This document shows, in pieces, positions 11,353 to 23,724 of a DNA stretch of 64,000 bases. The translations under genes were made by a program, and so were the position numbers. The notes below the pieces were generated by a model. It was not told where the DNA came from, searched no databases, and saw nothing but the letters and a program-made list of their open reading frames with translations. Source of the stretch: Amylostereum areolatum. Taxonomy: Eukaryota > Basidiomycota > Agaricomycetes > Russulales > Stereaceae. The DNA is taken from the NCBI GenBank assembly GCA_012932865.1, contig SAXG01000032.1, forward strand, positions 310,001 to 374,000. Direction: 5' to 3'. Position 1 is the stretch's first letter. Every line of letters begins with the position of its first letter.

Positions 11353-14090
11353 TCAACATCGACCGGCATATTTTCCACAGGTCCGACGCCGCTCCCGAGG
11401 GCTCTGGGATGGTAGTAGTAGAAAAAAGTTAAGTAAGGAGGAAGTGTGAGGCGCGCCCAGTGCCAGCGTCGAGCATTTGCATGTTTGCAGATCACGCCGT
11501 GGGAATTTGACCCGCGTGCTCGGATGGACCAGCGAGTCCGACATCCTGCAGTACATATGTATACACAATTGGATTGATGTCGATAGCAAATATACAGTTA
11601 TGTACAGTACAAAGCAGAGCAGAGCAAAACAAAGCCTGAAAGCGTGTACGAGTCCGTCGCGAGTCGTACTTATGTCCATCATGAGCATTCTCAGAGTAGT
11701 CAAGGGGGGAGGGGGAGGGGGGTAGCGCGCCGAAATAGCATCACAATCAACAGGGTCTTCAATCACCTCACCTCCATCCCCATCCCACTCTTCCTCCTCT
11801 CCTCCTCCTCCGCCAGTTCCCCGCATATACGCATCAATCTGCTCCCTCTGCTCCTCCAGATCATCCGACAGCTCGATCAGTTTGTAATCGTCCCCATCCC
11901 CGTTCGGCAGGTAGAGGAACGTCTTGTTGGAGGCCTCGGGCGCAGGCGTCTCTTGGACCGGCGGCGGGGGCGACGATGGGGGCGGCGTCATCTCGAACGG
12001 GTCGGGTGTGCGCGGACGAGCGGCGCGGCGCGTGCGGGGCGCAGGAGCGAACGCGAAGCGCTCGATCTCGTCATCTTGGCCGCGGGCGACGGGCGGGAGA
12101 CCGCGGCGAGGCGCGACGTTGCGTCTGAGGGTGTGCACGCGCCACTCGTCGGCGGGGGGAGTCGCCCACCTGTCGGCCTCCGCAGACAGCGCAAGGTCGC
12201 GCTGGAGCGTTGCGTGGTCACGGCGCGGTCCGAGAGGGGTGCGGGGCGCGGGCTGGGAGAAGGAAGGAGGCTCGAGGTCGAAGTCTGAGTCTGAATCGGA
12301 GACTTCGATGAGGGGTGAGTGGGATGGGCGGGGAGGATGGGCGGACGGAGTCTGGGGAAGACGCGGGGCGATGGGGAGGGAGTAATGGCGGCGGAGACCG
12401 GGGGAGGCCTGAGGGGGAGAGCGGCCTTTGTACGAGGGTGGGCGACTGCTGCCCGTGGATGCGTCAGATTCGGAGTCAGAGACGTTGGCCATGAATGCGT
12501 CGCCTCGCTCGTACATAAACGGCGTTCTGGGCAGGCGACGGTTCAAAGAGATGGCCTCGCGGCGCTGGAAGGGGACGCTGGAGGTAAGGGGTCCCACTCG
12601 AACCGGAATGCGGCCAGCCATCGGCATATCCTCGTCCTCGTCCTCATCTTCGTCTGCCGAGTCGATCTCGATAACGTCCGACTCCACGTCGTTGTATTCC
12701 GCCAGCACCCCGAGCGGGATCCTTGGGAACGGCCTGGAGAAACAAGGGGCGCCAAGGGGAGAAGCGGCCCCTTCGTTTTCGTCCTCGTAGACGTTGGCGT
12801 CGACCTCGAACGCATGTTCGTCCGCATCGTCGTCCGACAGAACCGCGAGAGGAATCCTGGGGAACGACCTGGCCTCCCAGAAGTCGGGCGTCCCGAGAAG
12901 AGTGGAGAACTTCCCGTCTTCGTCGATGAAGATGTTCTCATTGCCCTCGAACGCGTTCTCGTCGCCCTCGTCCTCGTCTTCCTCTTCGTCCTGGGCTTGA
13001 ACATAGCTGGGCGAGCGCGTCTGTGGCGGCACGTTGTCGTCGCTGTCGACCGAGATGGCATCCTCGTAGTCGTCAGCATAGTTGTCCTGAAGTCGGCGCT
13101 CATCGTGGTAGATGGCGAACCCAACCCCGTCGTCGTCACCGGTGGCTGACCCGGTGACCTCGCTACCGGTGGAGACGCTGATCGCGTCGTCGTACTCGTC
13201 GTCGTATTCATCTTGCCACTGAAGCTGGGCGTCGACCTCCGCCTCGTCCATGGCCTCCTCATCCGCGTAACTGTAGTCCTCATCCATGTTGACATCCTCA
13301 TCCTGGCCGAACGAGCCGTAATCTTGCGCATCGAACGACGCTTGACTCGCTCCAGAGTCCCCTACCGTCCCCGCATCCCCTCCAGCGAGTGGCTGAGGCA
13401 CCGCACCCTCCGGCCGCTCGATCCTCTTCAATGCCCCAAAGCGGCCCCACGCATCCGATTCAGGGCCACTATACGTGGGAAAGAAGGACTGGGGAGGGGT
13501 GCGAGGGCGAGAGGGGGAAAATGGGAAAGAGAAGGGGTTGGAAAGGACGAAATCGGGGACAGGCGATGGGGCGTCGTGGGGGGTGTCGAGGAAGGAGCCG
13601 GAGGCGCGCGAGCCCAGCGAAGATGAATAGGTAGAAGTCGAAGAACGAGGAGGCGGAGAGGCCCACGAGGGGGTGGCAGGGACGTCGGAGGCAACGCTAG
13701 AATACGACGTAGATACAGAGAGGGATGGGGGCGGGGAGAATGATGGGAACGAGGACAGAGAGTTAGTTGCTGTAGAGGGGCTTGCGCTTGGAGAGGAAGG
13801 GGCGGTCGGGGTCGGGGTAGTCGATATGGCCAGACGATCTTGAGAATGAAGGCCACCGCGGCGACGAGCGAGGGGGGCCAGGATCACTGCCGCTTCGGCT
13901 AGCGTGGAGCGAGAGAGCTGCCTGGCATTCTAAACGCCATCGCAACCCGTCAGTCTGAAGCCCAACCCCCAAAGACGACGAGCGACAGGCGACTTACCCG
14001 TTCGAGCTCTTCATAGGCGTGCATCATTGTATCCTTCGAGGCGTATCGATTGTTAGGAACGCGAGTCAAGTCTGTAGGGCGGCCCGACAT
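11353..14090 (-). CDS. Large acidic, disordered protein (family D, copy 1)
   Basis: The function is not recognised. Exon 1 (14090-13998) encodes MSGRPTDLTRVPNNRYAS. A 68-nt intron (13997-13930; donor GTAAGT) joins in frame to a long second exon, giving up to 889 aa. It has a Ser/Pro-rich N-terminus, a motif FVLSNPF then AWGRFGA (near 13430-13560), repeated acidic tracts, three RxFPRIPL-type motifs and a basic-acidic C-terminal block DEWRVHTLRRNVAPRR. The last 120 or so residues, from about 11700 on, look unlike coding sequence; a further intron or earlier end is possible. A paralogue at 40036-42215 shares the FVL-PF, W-RFGA and DEWR-LRR-APRR motifs. No domain indicates an enzyme. Nuclear or scaffold roles would be guesses. 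Confidence 0.6.
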
Positions 14091-16885
14091 TGTGTGGGTC
14101 GATGGGGGATGGAAAATAGATACTGTGTGATGTGGTGGGAGGAAGAGAATGGGGGGGAGGGAATGAGTTGGAACGCCGCACGTGCCCGGTTGAACAGAGG
14201 GAAGACAATGCCAGAGACCTCCGGGACGGACGGACGTCTGTTCAACTCCGCCCTTTGTGGTGTCCCAAGGGAAAGAAAGAAAAGTGGCGGGTCCCTCCGA
14301 CTGAAAAACGGGAGGAGGGAGAAAAGAAAGAGTAAGATTGGGTTCGAAAATTCGTTTGGGGGATGTCCTGCCGGTGTTCCGGCTCTCACTTTTAGTCACA
14401 AGTGTCCCGTCCGCGCCCGTATGTCTCAGAATGGGGCGAGTTGAAGCGGGCAGACGTCCATCTACGAGAGACTCGCCGGCAGAGGGGGACGTCCTCTCTC
14501 CTCTTGTGCCTGGAAGTTCAACTGCGACGAGACCTCCCAGCCCGAACGCCTCGAGGGAGACCCGCGCCCGAAAATCTAAAATTTCGTCGTCAGCCGTCCG
14601 CTTCCTTAATACAGGATCGCCTCCACGTTCGTTGCACGGTCCACGAGAGACCATGCACCCGTCCATCGCAAGATCTCGACGCGGACGTCTGCACGTCCGC
14701 AACGCCGACACAGAAGCAGGGCCTGACCACGTTTCCCCATATTCCCAAAGCGAGCGTGCGCATCCCAAGCTATCTCCGCATATGGCAAGGCCGGCACGAG
14801 TCGATGTCTCGCAAGCTGCGTTCGTAGAAACGGATCGCTATGGACCTGCTCTGCTCCAAATCGTCGCCTCAGTCCATCGTCCCGGATCGCCTCCGTCTAG
14901 CCGCCGTCTTTATCTCCCCACGCCCGACCTGACTTTCCATCCATCAGTTACCGCGCGCCCATGCCTTGCGACGACGCTGCCGACATCCGTCCACACCCCC
15001 AACGGAACGGCGACGACATCGCCTGCGGCTTCCGGCACCGCGCATGGCATGTCCCGCATGACGGTAGGCCGCGCTCTTCTCTGCTGGGTCCATCTCGACC
15101 CTTGCCTCGATGAACGAGCACACTGCGCATCCTCGGTCGTCTTTCTACCCAGTGCCCGTCAACCCAAACTGATCGCAGATACACACCCACCTCTGTCGCC
15201 CACCTCGTCCAATCGATCGCATATACCGGATCCGACGCTCCCTCTGACGCACCACGCCAAGATAACAGCGTGTTCGCACTTCCGGGGATATCTTGACCTG
15301 CGCCTCGTGGTATTCGAAGTTCCTCCCCTCCGAACGGGCGGGGTCCCTCCACACTACACAACCGACTGGCATCCTGGATTCGGATATCTCAGAGCAAGTG
15401 CGACACAGCACAGCAGAGACCAAGTCCCGTCCATCCCGTCGGGTCCGAAATCGAGATTCCGAGACCATGAGCAGCAGGGGGTGTATCACGCTCCTGCTCC
15501 CGATTTTCCCGCGACACATATGCGACGCGCCTTCCGACCCAAACGTAGATTCGACTTCGAAACACAGGATTGAGGGTCGGATCCGGGTCGTCCGAGAAAA
15601 TATGGGGAGCAGGAGGGACGGGGAGCGGATCGTCGGACGGGCTCGGGACCGGGTGGCGCGGGGGTACGGAGGGACTTAGCGGTGTGGAGGAGAGTTTAAA
15701 TGAACGCGCCATAGACGGACCGCTCTCTTGTACCGAGAGCAACGCTGTTGAACCAGAACGAGCCTGCGTACGCCCGCGTTTCCTTTGAAGTTCGAATTGT
15801 GAAAATTTCAGAAGCGCAGGATGCGACCACAGACGTACGTGCGGGTGTTTCTTAGACTCCGCGGTCTGCAGGTCGTGGCGAGCGGTTCTAGAATTATTTT
15901 GATTCGGGCGACGTGGCTTTGAGCATTGTGGCTTTTCGTATTTTTTTCGGTAAGTTGGGGGATGGAGATACAACGACGTGGCGTGAGCCGCCGCACCGTG
16001 AACGAGCGCCAAGGAAAATGCCTAGCGTGGGATTCCTACTACTTCCTCTTCACGACCGTCGACCACCATCGATCATTGTTCGTCCTTGCACCCAGCTCAT
16101 TCTATTCAGCCATGTATACGCACCCCCCCCTTGCCTCTACACCCAAGGGCCCTTTCCCTACTGGTCTGCTCTGCTTAAGCAACAGAGGACGGCGTTGACG
16201 CGGTACCGTTCCAGGCAAACGAGTGACGACGAAGGGGGTTTCGAGACTGGGTTGCATGGCTTAGGGGACATCAGGGACGAGGGTGTTTCCGTTGTGGAAG
16301 GTGCGTATCCTTCTGTATCCTTAGACTTACGAATCGACACCCTTTCTGACCACACGCACCTCTAGAGGCTGTCATGAACCTCCATTGACGACTATGCACC
16401 CATGTCGAATACTCAGGCCAAGTCCGTGGTATGTTTCGAGGAGTCGATCCCAAGATCCTCGTCATCGATAGAGTCGGTACCTGCCGCCAGCCAGTCGACA
16501 CTTGGATATCCTCTGCGCACAAAAATGCACAAGCACAAGCACGAACCCTTGATCCCCCGAGTTCGTCCAGCCCGGTTACTCCCTTCTTCTGGTGGTCTCC
16601 TATATTCGTTGCGCACATAGTTTGGCTAGCTCTGGTGGCACAGTTCAGTATCGGTTGCAGACTCACGGCCGCAAGTTCGAAAAAGCCTGGATGTATATTT
16701 GTGATACAAATGACAATTGCTTCTGTCCCCACGCGTAACTTGCACCCTCCGCCTACACTCAACCTCGTATTCCTAACAGACGCTCTCATGAAGCCCTATG
16801 AGCGATAATTACCACCGTCAGTCAGCCGAAGACATCGAACGGAAGAATCGACCGCACCGTATTATAAACGATACGTAAACAACCT
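14091..16885. other. Intergenic region without a supported gene
   Basis: A plus-strand frame of about 400 codons is open across 14338-15573, and minus-strand frames overlap it. Neither has a recognisable domain, plausible splice pattern or low-GC third-position contrast. This probably holds the upstream region of the 11-14 kb gene and the 3' flank of the F-box gene. Between about 15390 and 15720 the minus strand reads Ser/Pro-rich (MARSFKLSSTPLSPS); a small exon there cannot be excluded. Confidence 0.4.
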
Positions 16886-18727
16886 TCACGCGAACCGACT
16901 CGGGAGACCGCGACGCTCCACTGCAACATGGCCTGCGAGCTCGTCGATGACCTCCGGCTTGTATGTGCAATCCGAGACGTAAACCTTCTCCAGCGGGGTA
17001 TACTGCCTCTGCCTTTTAGCTACGATTTCCACAGGAAGCAAGTCGTTTGCGTCCAGGGGTTTCGTTGAAGGCATCGCTATCCGCATGTTGCAGAATGTCA
17101 ACGTTTTGAGGTGAGGAAGGGCAGGAGTTCCATCGATGGGCGCGACTAGGGCTCGGGAGATGTGCGGATCCAGCCAACCCTGCAAGACCAAGTGCGGGAG
17201 TGTAGAGGGTATGTATGACGCGAAGTTCGCGGCTGTTGGTGGGGTCCAGACAGGATGAGCGCAGAGGATGAGTGCGTCTGCTTTGTCTAAGGGAAGAGCC
17301 CGTATCGCCTGAGTGAGTACCGTGTAGAAACGCTCCGTGCTCTCCTCTGTACTGGCACAGAAAAATCCTCCAATGCGAGGAAAATGCGTTGTAGAGGAAT
17401 CCGTGAGATCGCGCATGTTCTTGACAAGCACCGGTCAAGCCTGAACGCGGACGTCGAACCTGCGATTCAAGCTGCCGCCGCCGCCGCCACTGCTGATGAA
17501 GCGGAGGACGTGGACGTGCGACGGTGTGTCGTCTATGACTCGGATTTGCATGTGGCGGGATAGTGAATCCATGGAGTAGATGATGTCTTGGTCCGTTGCC
17601 TCCGACACGACGAAGTGGGCGTTCATCTCCTCGAGGGTTGGGGCTTCGATACGATGGACCAGGGCGGCGCAATCTCTTGCCAGACCTTGCAGCTCCACGG
17701 TTTTTAGGTTCGGAAACTTGACCCGCCGGTCGGCAGCTGGATAAAGGCGGTAGGAAGGGAGACATGTGACGAGGCAAAGATGATTCAGGCCTGGCATGCT
17801 CTCTAAGAAGTCGTAGAATGAGTGATAATCCGGCTGCAGGGAGGAAAGGGGGGCGGTGATGAGCTCCTGGGGAAGTCCGATACATAAGCGATCCAAGTTT
17901 CTGAACGCGAGCGAATTCCAAGGCGGGACGACGCAGTCCAAGTTCAAACTGCGAAGGCGGGGAGCATGTCCAGCAAACATGTTCGGAGGAAGGCTGACCA
18001 CGTCGGCGTTGGAAGAGTCCATTTCCCAATCGAACGATTCTAGGAGAGGGGCTGGGGAGGTACATGCGGTGACGATCTTCTCTGTGGCATGGCGATCTTC
18101 GATGCCCGATATTTCCTTGAGGTGTGACAGGTGCTGGGGGAGGATGGCCCTGTGGTGTTCCACTGAGTCGCCTTCATCGATTACGTAGGTAGCGGGGGAA
18201 TTTCGAGCGCGAGTGAACATTTCTGTGGCCCACCTCTCGCTGAGTCGGCAATTGATATTGGACCAGAGAATCGCGGTAGAGAGTGCAACCTGTCTCCACC
18301 GCCGACATACATGTGTTACGACGATCCATCCTAGGTTGTTGGGGGACGCATCAGCAGGTTCCGGTTCTTGATTAGTAGAGCTCTGCTCTTCTCCAGGACA
18401 CCAATCGACGCACAGGAGGCCAAAGATATGGGACAAAAGCTCCGCAGGAATGCGGCACGCCGGCCTGAGCGCGTTTCTGCGGTGCAACAGGGCCTTGCGG
18501 ACAATGTCGACGGACTGTAGTTCGCGTTCAAGTATGACGCTCTCCGTATCATCGTGACCTTGACCTGTCCTAGCCGCGAGCGCGTCCTGAAGCTTTTGAT
18601 GAGCGAACGACAACCATAGTTCATCGCCAGCCTGAGAGGTGGTACTAGAATTGTTTTGGATAATGAGCCTGCCGAGTATGAGATCTTGAGAAGGAGTGCA
18701 ATAGGAGGATAAGTCATACCTCGACAT
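16886..18727 (-). pseudogene. F-box gene (family B) with one in-frame TGA
   Basis: The reading frame is open from the ATG at 18725-18727 to 16886 except for one TGA at 17435-17437. The F-box reads CRIPAELLSHIFGLL then VVTHVCRRWRQVALSTAILW, and an LRR-like region follows. The intact paralogue at 48636-50460 has Trp (TGG) at the matching place (FEAWRES against VQA-stop-PVL), so one G-to-A change explains the stop. The roughly 180 codons after it are still well conserved: LPLDKADALILCAHPVWTP, DPHISRALVAPIDGTPALP and RQRQYTPLEKVYVSDC. The lesion is therefore recent, a sequencing error, or a readthrough or truncated allele. GTG codons further upstream lie too close to the TATA box to be the start. 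Confidence 0.75.
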
Positions 18728-18786
18728 CGATGGCCCGTCTTTCCCGTCGGAAGTTTGGGGGCTCGTCACTTGGTCGCATGGTGGAG

Positions 18787-18794
18787 TACTTATA
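18787..18794 (-). promoter_or_regulatory. TATA box of family B F-box gene
   Basis: TATAAGTA on the minus strand, 60 bp upstream of the ATG at 18727. This spacing argues against the longer upstream reading frame being translated. Confidence 0.55.
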
Positions 18795-19133
18795 GGACTT
18801 TTCTTCTTCTTGCCACAGCGTCCAACTGGGGCTGGCCAGTGCCACAGGTGAGCCCGGTGCCGCCTTCATGCGACGCGGTGGCGATCCAGGTCGCGCGCAG
18901 TGACTAAACAGTAAACGGGCGTGGCGGCGTACTTGGAGCTCACGCGCTCACGTGGGCCCAACGCGAGTCTAAAATGCGCGGTATAATGATGCAGGAGAGG
19001 TACAACAGTTGTGGTACATGATAATGGATGATACAGTGGCGAACCGTCCGAAGTACTTAAGTGAGAACCAAAGGGTAAAATGCTAGAGAGAATACTATCA
19101 ACATGAAACGCGATCAATCAAGCGCAAAACCTC
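18795..19133. other. Intergenic region
   Basis: Short region between the F-box promoter and the 3' end of the next minus-strand gene. No gene seen. Confidence 0.5.
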
Positions 19134-20321
19134 CTAAAGCCTAAAGGGATGATCTTTGTAATCGCCGTCCTCGTCACTCTCCTCCCCAACTTCGTCCTCG
19201 CAGTCTCCTTGGTACGCGGAGTTCTCGAGGTCGTCCGCCTCACCGTCCTCGTTGCTCTCCTCAGCGTCGCCGTCGTCTCCTCCTACAGAACCTCTGCCAT
19301 TGTCACTCCGCTGCGCTTCTTCCGCGAGGCCCGCGCCAGGAGGGCGCGAGAAGCACAGGCCAACGCGCGCCGGCGCGGGGGGGCGCGGGGCGGGCGATCC
19401 CTCCCGACGGAAGATGGGGTGCGGGAGGGGAGTTAACCGGGGGGGCGTCACAATGAACGGGTCGGGGCTTGACCGTTCATTTGCGAGGGGAGTGCGAGGA
19501 TGACGACCGACGGGGGCGTATCGAAACGGGGAAATGTACCCACTTGCGTCCTCGTCGTCCGTGACCAGCAGCGTCCGAGGAAAAGTGATGCTGAGACTAC
19601 TGTCCTCCTCCGTGTACCCGCCCGCGCGAGAGCAGAAGGCGCACGGGCCGCCGTGGCTGTCAGCGTCGTCGTCGCTCTCGCCGTCCAATGCGCGGACGGC
19701 GGGCTCGTCGTGCTCGGACACGAGGTTGCGTCCGAACTCGATGAACGAGTTGATCATTTTGCAACAGCTCCTGTCGCACGGGATTGGCTTCTCAACCAGG
19801 GGGCGCGCCTCGCGATCGGCGGCGTTGGCGTGTTGCTGTTCTACCCAGAGACGATGCTGGGCGGCCCATGTGCACCTCGCGCGATGCTCCTCGGAAGAGT
19901 CGTAGTTGAAGCCGTCCACGGAGTCGCAGTCGGAGTCGTAGGCGTCGTAGGAGTCGTAGGCGTCGTAGGAGTCCGAGCTGTAATCCTCGGAGCTGTCGTC
20001 GTCGTCGACGACGTCGGACTCCTCGAGAACGTACACCTGGTCGACGTAACGGCGATAGATCTTGAACTTGAAGTAATCCTCGTCGTCGGAGGTTGAGATA
20101 GGGGAGTGAGAAGAAGGCATGGTGGAGGGGGGACGAGGTGCGCCGAAGGACACAAGAGAGGAGGTCGAGGCGGAAGCTGCCGACGTGGTGCAACCATGGA
20201 GATTGGTCGCGTCGACTTTCAAGTTGAGGCTGGAGATGCGCGCGCGAGCTTCGCTAGCGCGAGCGGCCCGTACTTCGTCGTCGCCCCATGTAGCGGCGTG
20301 CAAGGTGTATGGGTTACTCAT
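19134..20321 (-). CDS. Acidic disordered protein of unknown function, 395 aa
   Basis: A single uninterrupted frame starts at a true ATG (20319-20321). The N-terminus (MSNPYTLHAATWGDDEVRAA) is followed by a Ser/Ala stretch and a distinctive segment, DEDYFKFKIYRRYVDQVYVL. A Ser/Asp/Tyr tandem region near 19930-19975 (SYDAYDSYDAYDSD) comes from a GGAGTCGTAGGCGTC-type repeat. Cys residues form CDRSCCK and CAFCSRAGG, a possible metal-binding pair. The C-terminal 90 residues are Asp/Glu-rich. A TATA box lies about 190 bp upstream. Composition resembles the large acidic protein at 11-14 kb, but the conserved motifs of that family are absent. No function can be assigned. Confidence 0.65.
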   Translation of the reverse strand: MSNPYTLHAATWGDDEVRAARASEARARISSLNLKVDATNLHGCTTSAASASTSSLVSFGAPRPPSTMPSSHSPISTSDDEDYFKFKIYRRYVDQVYVLEESDVVDDDDSSEDYSSDSYDAYDSYDAYDSDCDSVDGFNYDSSEEHRARCTWAAQHRLWVEQQHANAADREARPLVEKPIPCDRSCCKMINSFIEFGRNLVSEHDEPAVRALDGESDDDADSHGGPCAFCSRAGGYTEEDSSLSITFPRTLLVTDDEDASGYISPFRYAPVGRHPRTPLANERSSPDPFIVTPPRLTPLPHPIFRREGSPAPRPPAPARVGLCFSRPPGAGLAEEAQRSDNGRGSVGGDDGDAEESNEDGEADDLENSAYQGDCEDEVGEESDEDGDYKDHPFRL

Positions 20322-20509
20322 CTGTATGGGGGTGTTCAGCGACGACGCGACTCAGAGTAGAAAACGGTGCTCACGGTTGCAGAGAGTCTCTAAACTTCGG
20401 GCTTGGGGCGGTGACAGGTGCAGGTGCAGGTGTAGTTGCGGAAAGGTGTCGGGACGGGGTTGAGGGGGCAGTTGGCGAAAGTTGAAAAGCAGGACCGGGC
20501 GGGGCCCAG

Positions 20510-20516
20510 TTATATA
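20510..20516 (-). promoter_or_regulatory. TATA box of the 395-aa acidic protein gene
   Basis: TATATAA on the minus strand, about 190 bp upstream of the ATG at 20321. Confidence 0.5.
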
Positions 20517-22014
20517 ACGTGGGCCGGTCAGGCCGAAGAGCACAATGGAGGATTTCCGGCCGCCCATTGGCTGTTGAGACCATGCACAACCGTCTATTGT
20601 ACCCTCACAAAGGAGATATAAGCTGCTTACCCCTGTTTATACGTCCGTACGCGGAGATCTCGGTAAACGATCCACGCTGGAATTCAACATGGCCTGATCA
20701 TGCTGCCCTTCTCGATCCCCTCCCACTGGCTATCAACCACGAGCATCACCTTACTATTCCTCTTAGTAGACGTCGAGAGAGCTTTGCGACCGAAAACATG
20801 GGCTTTTCCTGTCCCGTTTGTTAGAATCGCAGACGCAAAAGAAATCAGGGTCTTAAAATTCTTATCAGCGTCCACAGGCATGAGGTAAGTAGCCGTGTGG
20901 GGGTGGAATGGAACGAACCGGTTGTGTACCTGGATACTTCCCAATCCTAGAGATAATGGTGCAGGGAGAACAGTCCCGCTTCCGTCCCACTACCGCCTCG
21001 CCGGGTGGGAAACAACGATGCTTTGGCCCTTCGGACCGCGCATGGCGAATCTGAAAGGGCACCCGACAATCAATGTCCCGCCCAGACGCATTCCAAGCGA
21101 TCCACTCCTCTCGCTGCGAACGAGTCGATGGGTCAGGCGGTCTGGAAGCTGGATGAACATGAGGCTCGCGCCGAACAGCGCTCGCCCTGAGACACCGTCG
21201 GAGATTCTGCACGGACCTTCGCATCTCCAGGGGCGCCAAGTTCACGCCGTGAGTCTGGCCGTGCGGTGGTTTGGGGCTGCTCGACTTTTCAGGAAGACAC
21301 GTCAGAGAGTGAGGAAAGCCGTCAGGGTGGGGGGAAGGAACGACCGTGGGAACTTCGGGTTCGAACTTTCAACTTGGACTTCCTGCCGCAGCAAGCCCAC
21401 GACGCGGTCCCGCCCAAGTCCCGCCCGCCCTGCACTTAAGCATCGCGCCCTCCCTTCCTCTCAACTCTCTCCAGAAAAATTTCAGGTGCTGGATACGTTG
21501 GGGCTTCGAGCTCACGATGAAATGCAAATATGATCTCGCACTCCGGTTCAAGGTGACCTCCACGAGTCCATGATACTATTGCTGCTACGGTGCCGACTGA
21601 CAAAGATGCATCTACCACCTCACACAAATTTCTCTCTCCCGAAGCTTCTGTTTCGCCGGAATCGAACCCGTCATCCCGGAACGCGGGACACGAGGCAAGT
21701 TTCGACGATAGACCCTCGTAAAAACGTCTCGTCTTACGTCCCCACCGCGCGACCGGGCCCGTCCACGTCCCCACCCCAAGGGCGGCGGACTCGAATTTCT
21801 CCCCCCCCAAATCGCTCCAGTTCTTTTCGTTGCATAACTCGCGTACCGAGACCCGGGACCGGTCCACCATCTGATCAGCCGATTTTCACCTCGCGCTCCC
21901 GTCCGAGCCTACGCCCCGCCGCCGCGTACGAGGGCTTCCTCATTGTCCCCCCTTCTCCAAGCGCAAACACACACAAAGCGGTTGTCATCGCTCCCGCCTC
22001 GTGGCCTCTCCCAT
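20517..22014. other. Intergenic region between divergent genes
   Basis: No gene supported. It separates the minus-strand 395-aa gene from the plus-strand gene at 22214. Open frames here lack domains and conflict with each other. Confidence 0.45.
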
Positions 22015-22020
22015 TATAAA
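22015..22020 (+). promoter_or_regulatory. TATA box and leader intron of the 22.2-kb gene
   Basis: TATAAA on the plus strand. A leader intron probably runs from 22140 (GTAAGC) to 22205 (AACAG), ending 8 bp before the ATG. Any start codon upstream, such as one near 22001, would precede the TATA box and is rejected. Confidence 0.55.
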
Positions 22021-22213
22021 GCCGACGCCTCGTCGCCCGTCGCCCCCATTTGCGGCCTCCAACCCCCCACCAACCTCCACCGCCTCCTCCAACATCCCAT
22101 CTCCTTTCCCCCCTCTCCCCCGTGCCACCAGCTCACAAGGTAAGCTCCAACGTCGCGTCGCCTCCCTGGAACACAATGGACTGACGTTTCGGGCCGGTCA
22201 AACAGCGTCCACC

Positions 22214-23724
22214 ATGGGTCTTCCCGCACCGCCATCGTCTGCACCCCCCAACTCCCTTCGACGTCGACGGGCCCCGTCCCCGTCTCCCGAACCCTCCCAA
22301 CTCGACCAATCCCCGCCCCACGTCCCCTCCGACCTCCCCGCCCCGCACCCCTCCGACCTCCCGGACCTCATCGCGATGCGCGACCAAATCCAGCGCCTGC
22401 TCGCGACCCCGCAGGGCCTCGCCGAGGCGGAGAGGCAGGAGCTCCTCGCCATGCTCCGCCAAGTCGAGTGCATCATCGGCGACGCCCCCGCCCCGAGCCC
22501 CGCGCCCCCCCGCGCCGCGCCCCCCGCTTCCCCCCCCGCCTCCTCGGAGCGCGCCCCCATCGAAGCCGCCCTCGCGGCCCGCGACGCGGAGATCGCGGCC
22601 TGGTTCGCAAGGCATGGCCCCGCGCCGCGCGACGCCGTCTGCTCGCAGAAGGAGGAGGCGGAGGCGGAGGAGGAGGCGGAGGCGGAGGACGCCCGCGTCG
22701 CAAACGCGAAGATGCTCCTCGCGCGCTACGTCGAGATCGCGGCCTGGTTTGAGGTGTACGGTGTCCGCGACGACGACGACGCCTATGCCTACGACTACGA
22801 CGCGCCGGCGTCCCCCGCTCCCCGCCCCCCCCTCTCTCCGTCCTTCCCACCGACGACGAGGCCACCAGCGGCGACAAGGCCACCAGCGACGACGAGCTGA
22901 ACGGCTGCCTCTCCTTCCCCGACACCGTCGACGCGCTCCTCTCCCGACCCACCACCCCCGCCCGGCCCTGCACCCCCCCTCCCCTCATACCACTGCCCGG
23001 GACCTACACCCTCCCCTCCCCGCCCTCTCCCCCCTCCCACCTCGTCCCGCGCGCCCAAAGCACCCCCCTCCGCCCGCGCCTGGCCCCCTCCCGCCCCCGC
23101 CGCCCGCGCGGTCCCCGCCCTCTCCCCCGGCCCTCTCCCCTCACGAGCGCTCCCCCCCGCCCGCTCGCGTGCTACACCCTCGCCGCGGACGCGATCGCGC
23201 GCTGGATGTGCGGGCCGCTCGCGGACGACGCGACGCGCGCGGCGATCGAGCGCGCGCTGATCGCGGTGGACATCACCGTGCACGCGAGCGCGTCCACCTC
23301 TACCTCTACCCCAACCTCTACCTCAGCCTCTACCTCAGCCTCTACCTCTACCTCGGGAGAACACGCTCTCACGGCGGCCGAGGGCGAAGACGAGGACCGC
23401 TGGAGGGAGGCGTTCGACCCGTACCTCGACCCTGGCGTTTTCGACGAGCAAGAGGAGGAGGAGGAGGCGTTCGACCCGTACCACGTGCCCCGCCCGTCCC
23501 CGCCCGCGAGCCCCTCGCCGCCCCCCACCCCGCCCCGCCCGTCCGCGGCCGCGGCCGCGTCCGAGTCCGCCTGGTCGTGGTCGTGGGCGTGGGCGTGCAC
23601 CCCGGCGCTCCCGCCCGTCCTCGGCGCGTTCAACGAGGACATCTGGGACGCGGACGTCCAGCGGTGGGACGACGCGGACCCGGACGCGCCCATCCCCGGT
23701 CTGACGCGCCCATCCCCGGTCTGA
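22214..23724 (+). CDS. Pro/Ala-rich acidic protein of unknown function
   Basis: The start is ACCATGG at 22214. The first part encodes MGLPAPPSSAPPNSLRRRR, then a helical segment DLIAMRDQIQRLLATP ... ERQELLAMLRQVE. Two related units follow, EIAAWFARHG and EIAAWFEVYG. The frame then needs a shift. A 107-nt intron at 22754-22860 (donor GTGTAC) joins the halves in phase, but an indel in the 8-C run near 22825 is an alternative. The second part has NGCLSFPDTVDALL, CYTLAADAIARWMCGPLADDATRAAIERAL, a Ser/Thr repeat and a repeated FDPY motif, and ends in a 20-bp tandem repeat. No known domain is recognised. Confidence 0.55.

Noticed and set aside
14338..15573. A 411-codon plus-strand open frame
   Set aside because: No domain, no conserved-looking segment and conflicting frames on the other strand. 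Stop-poor GC-rich sequence explains it.
21640..21720. Possible tRNA on the minus strand (GGGTTCGATTCC)
   Set aside because: The T-loop-like word is present, but neither a 5-bp T stem nor an acceptor stem forms at the right spacing. No tRNA was found elsewhere by eye.
22001..22213. Upstream start for the 22.2-kb gene
   Set aside because: It lies before the TATA box at 22015 and would be read through a likely leader intron (22140-22205).
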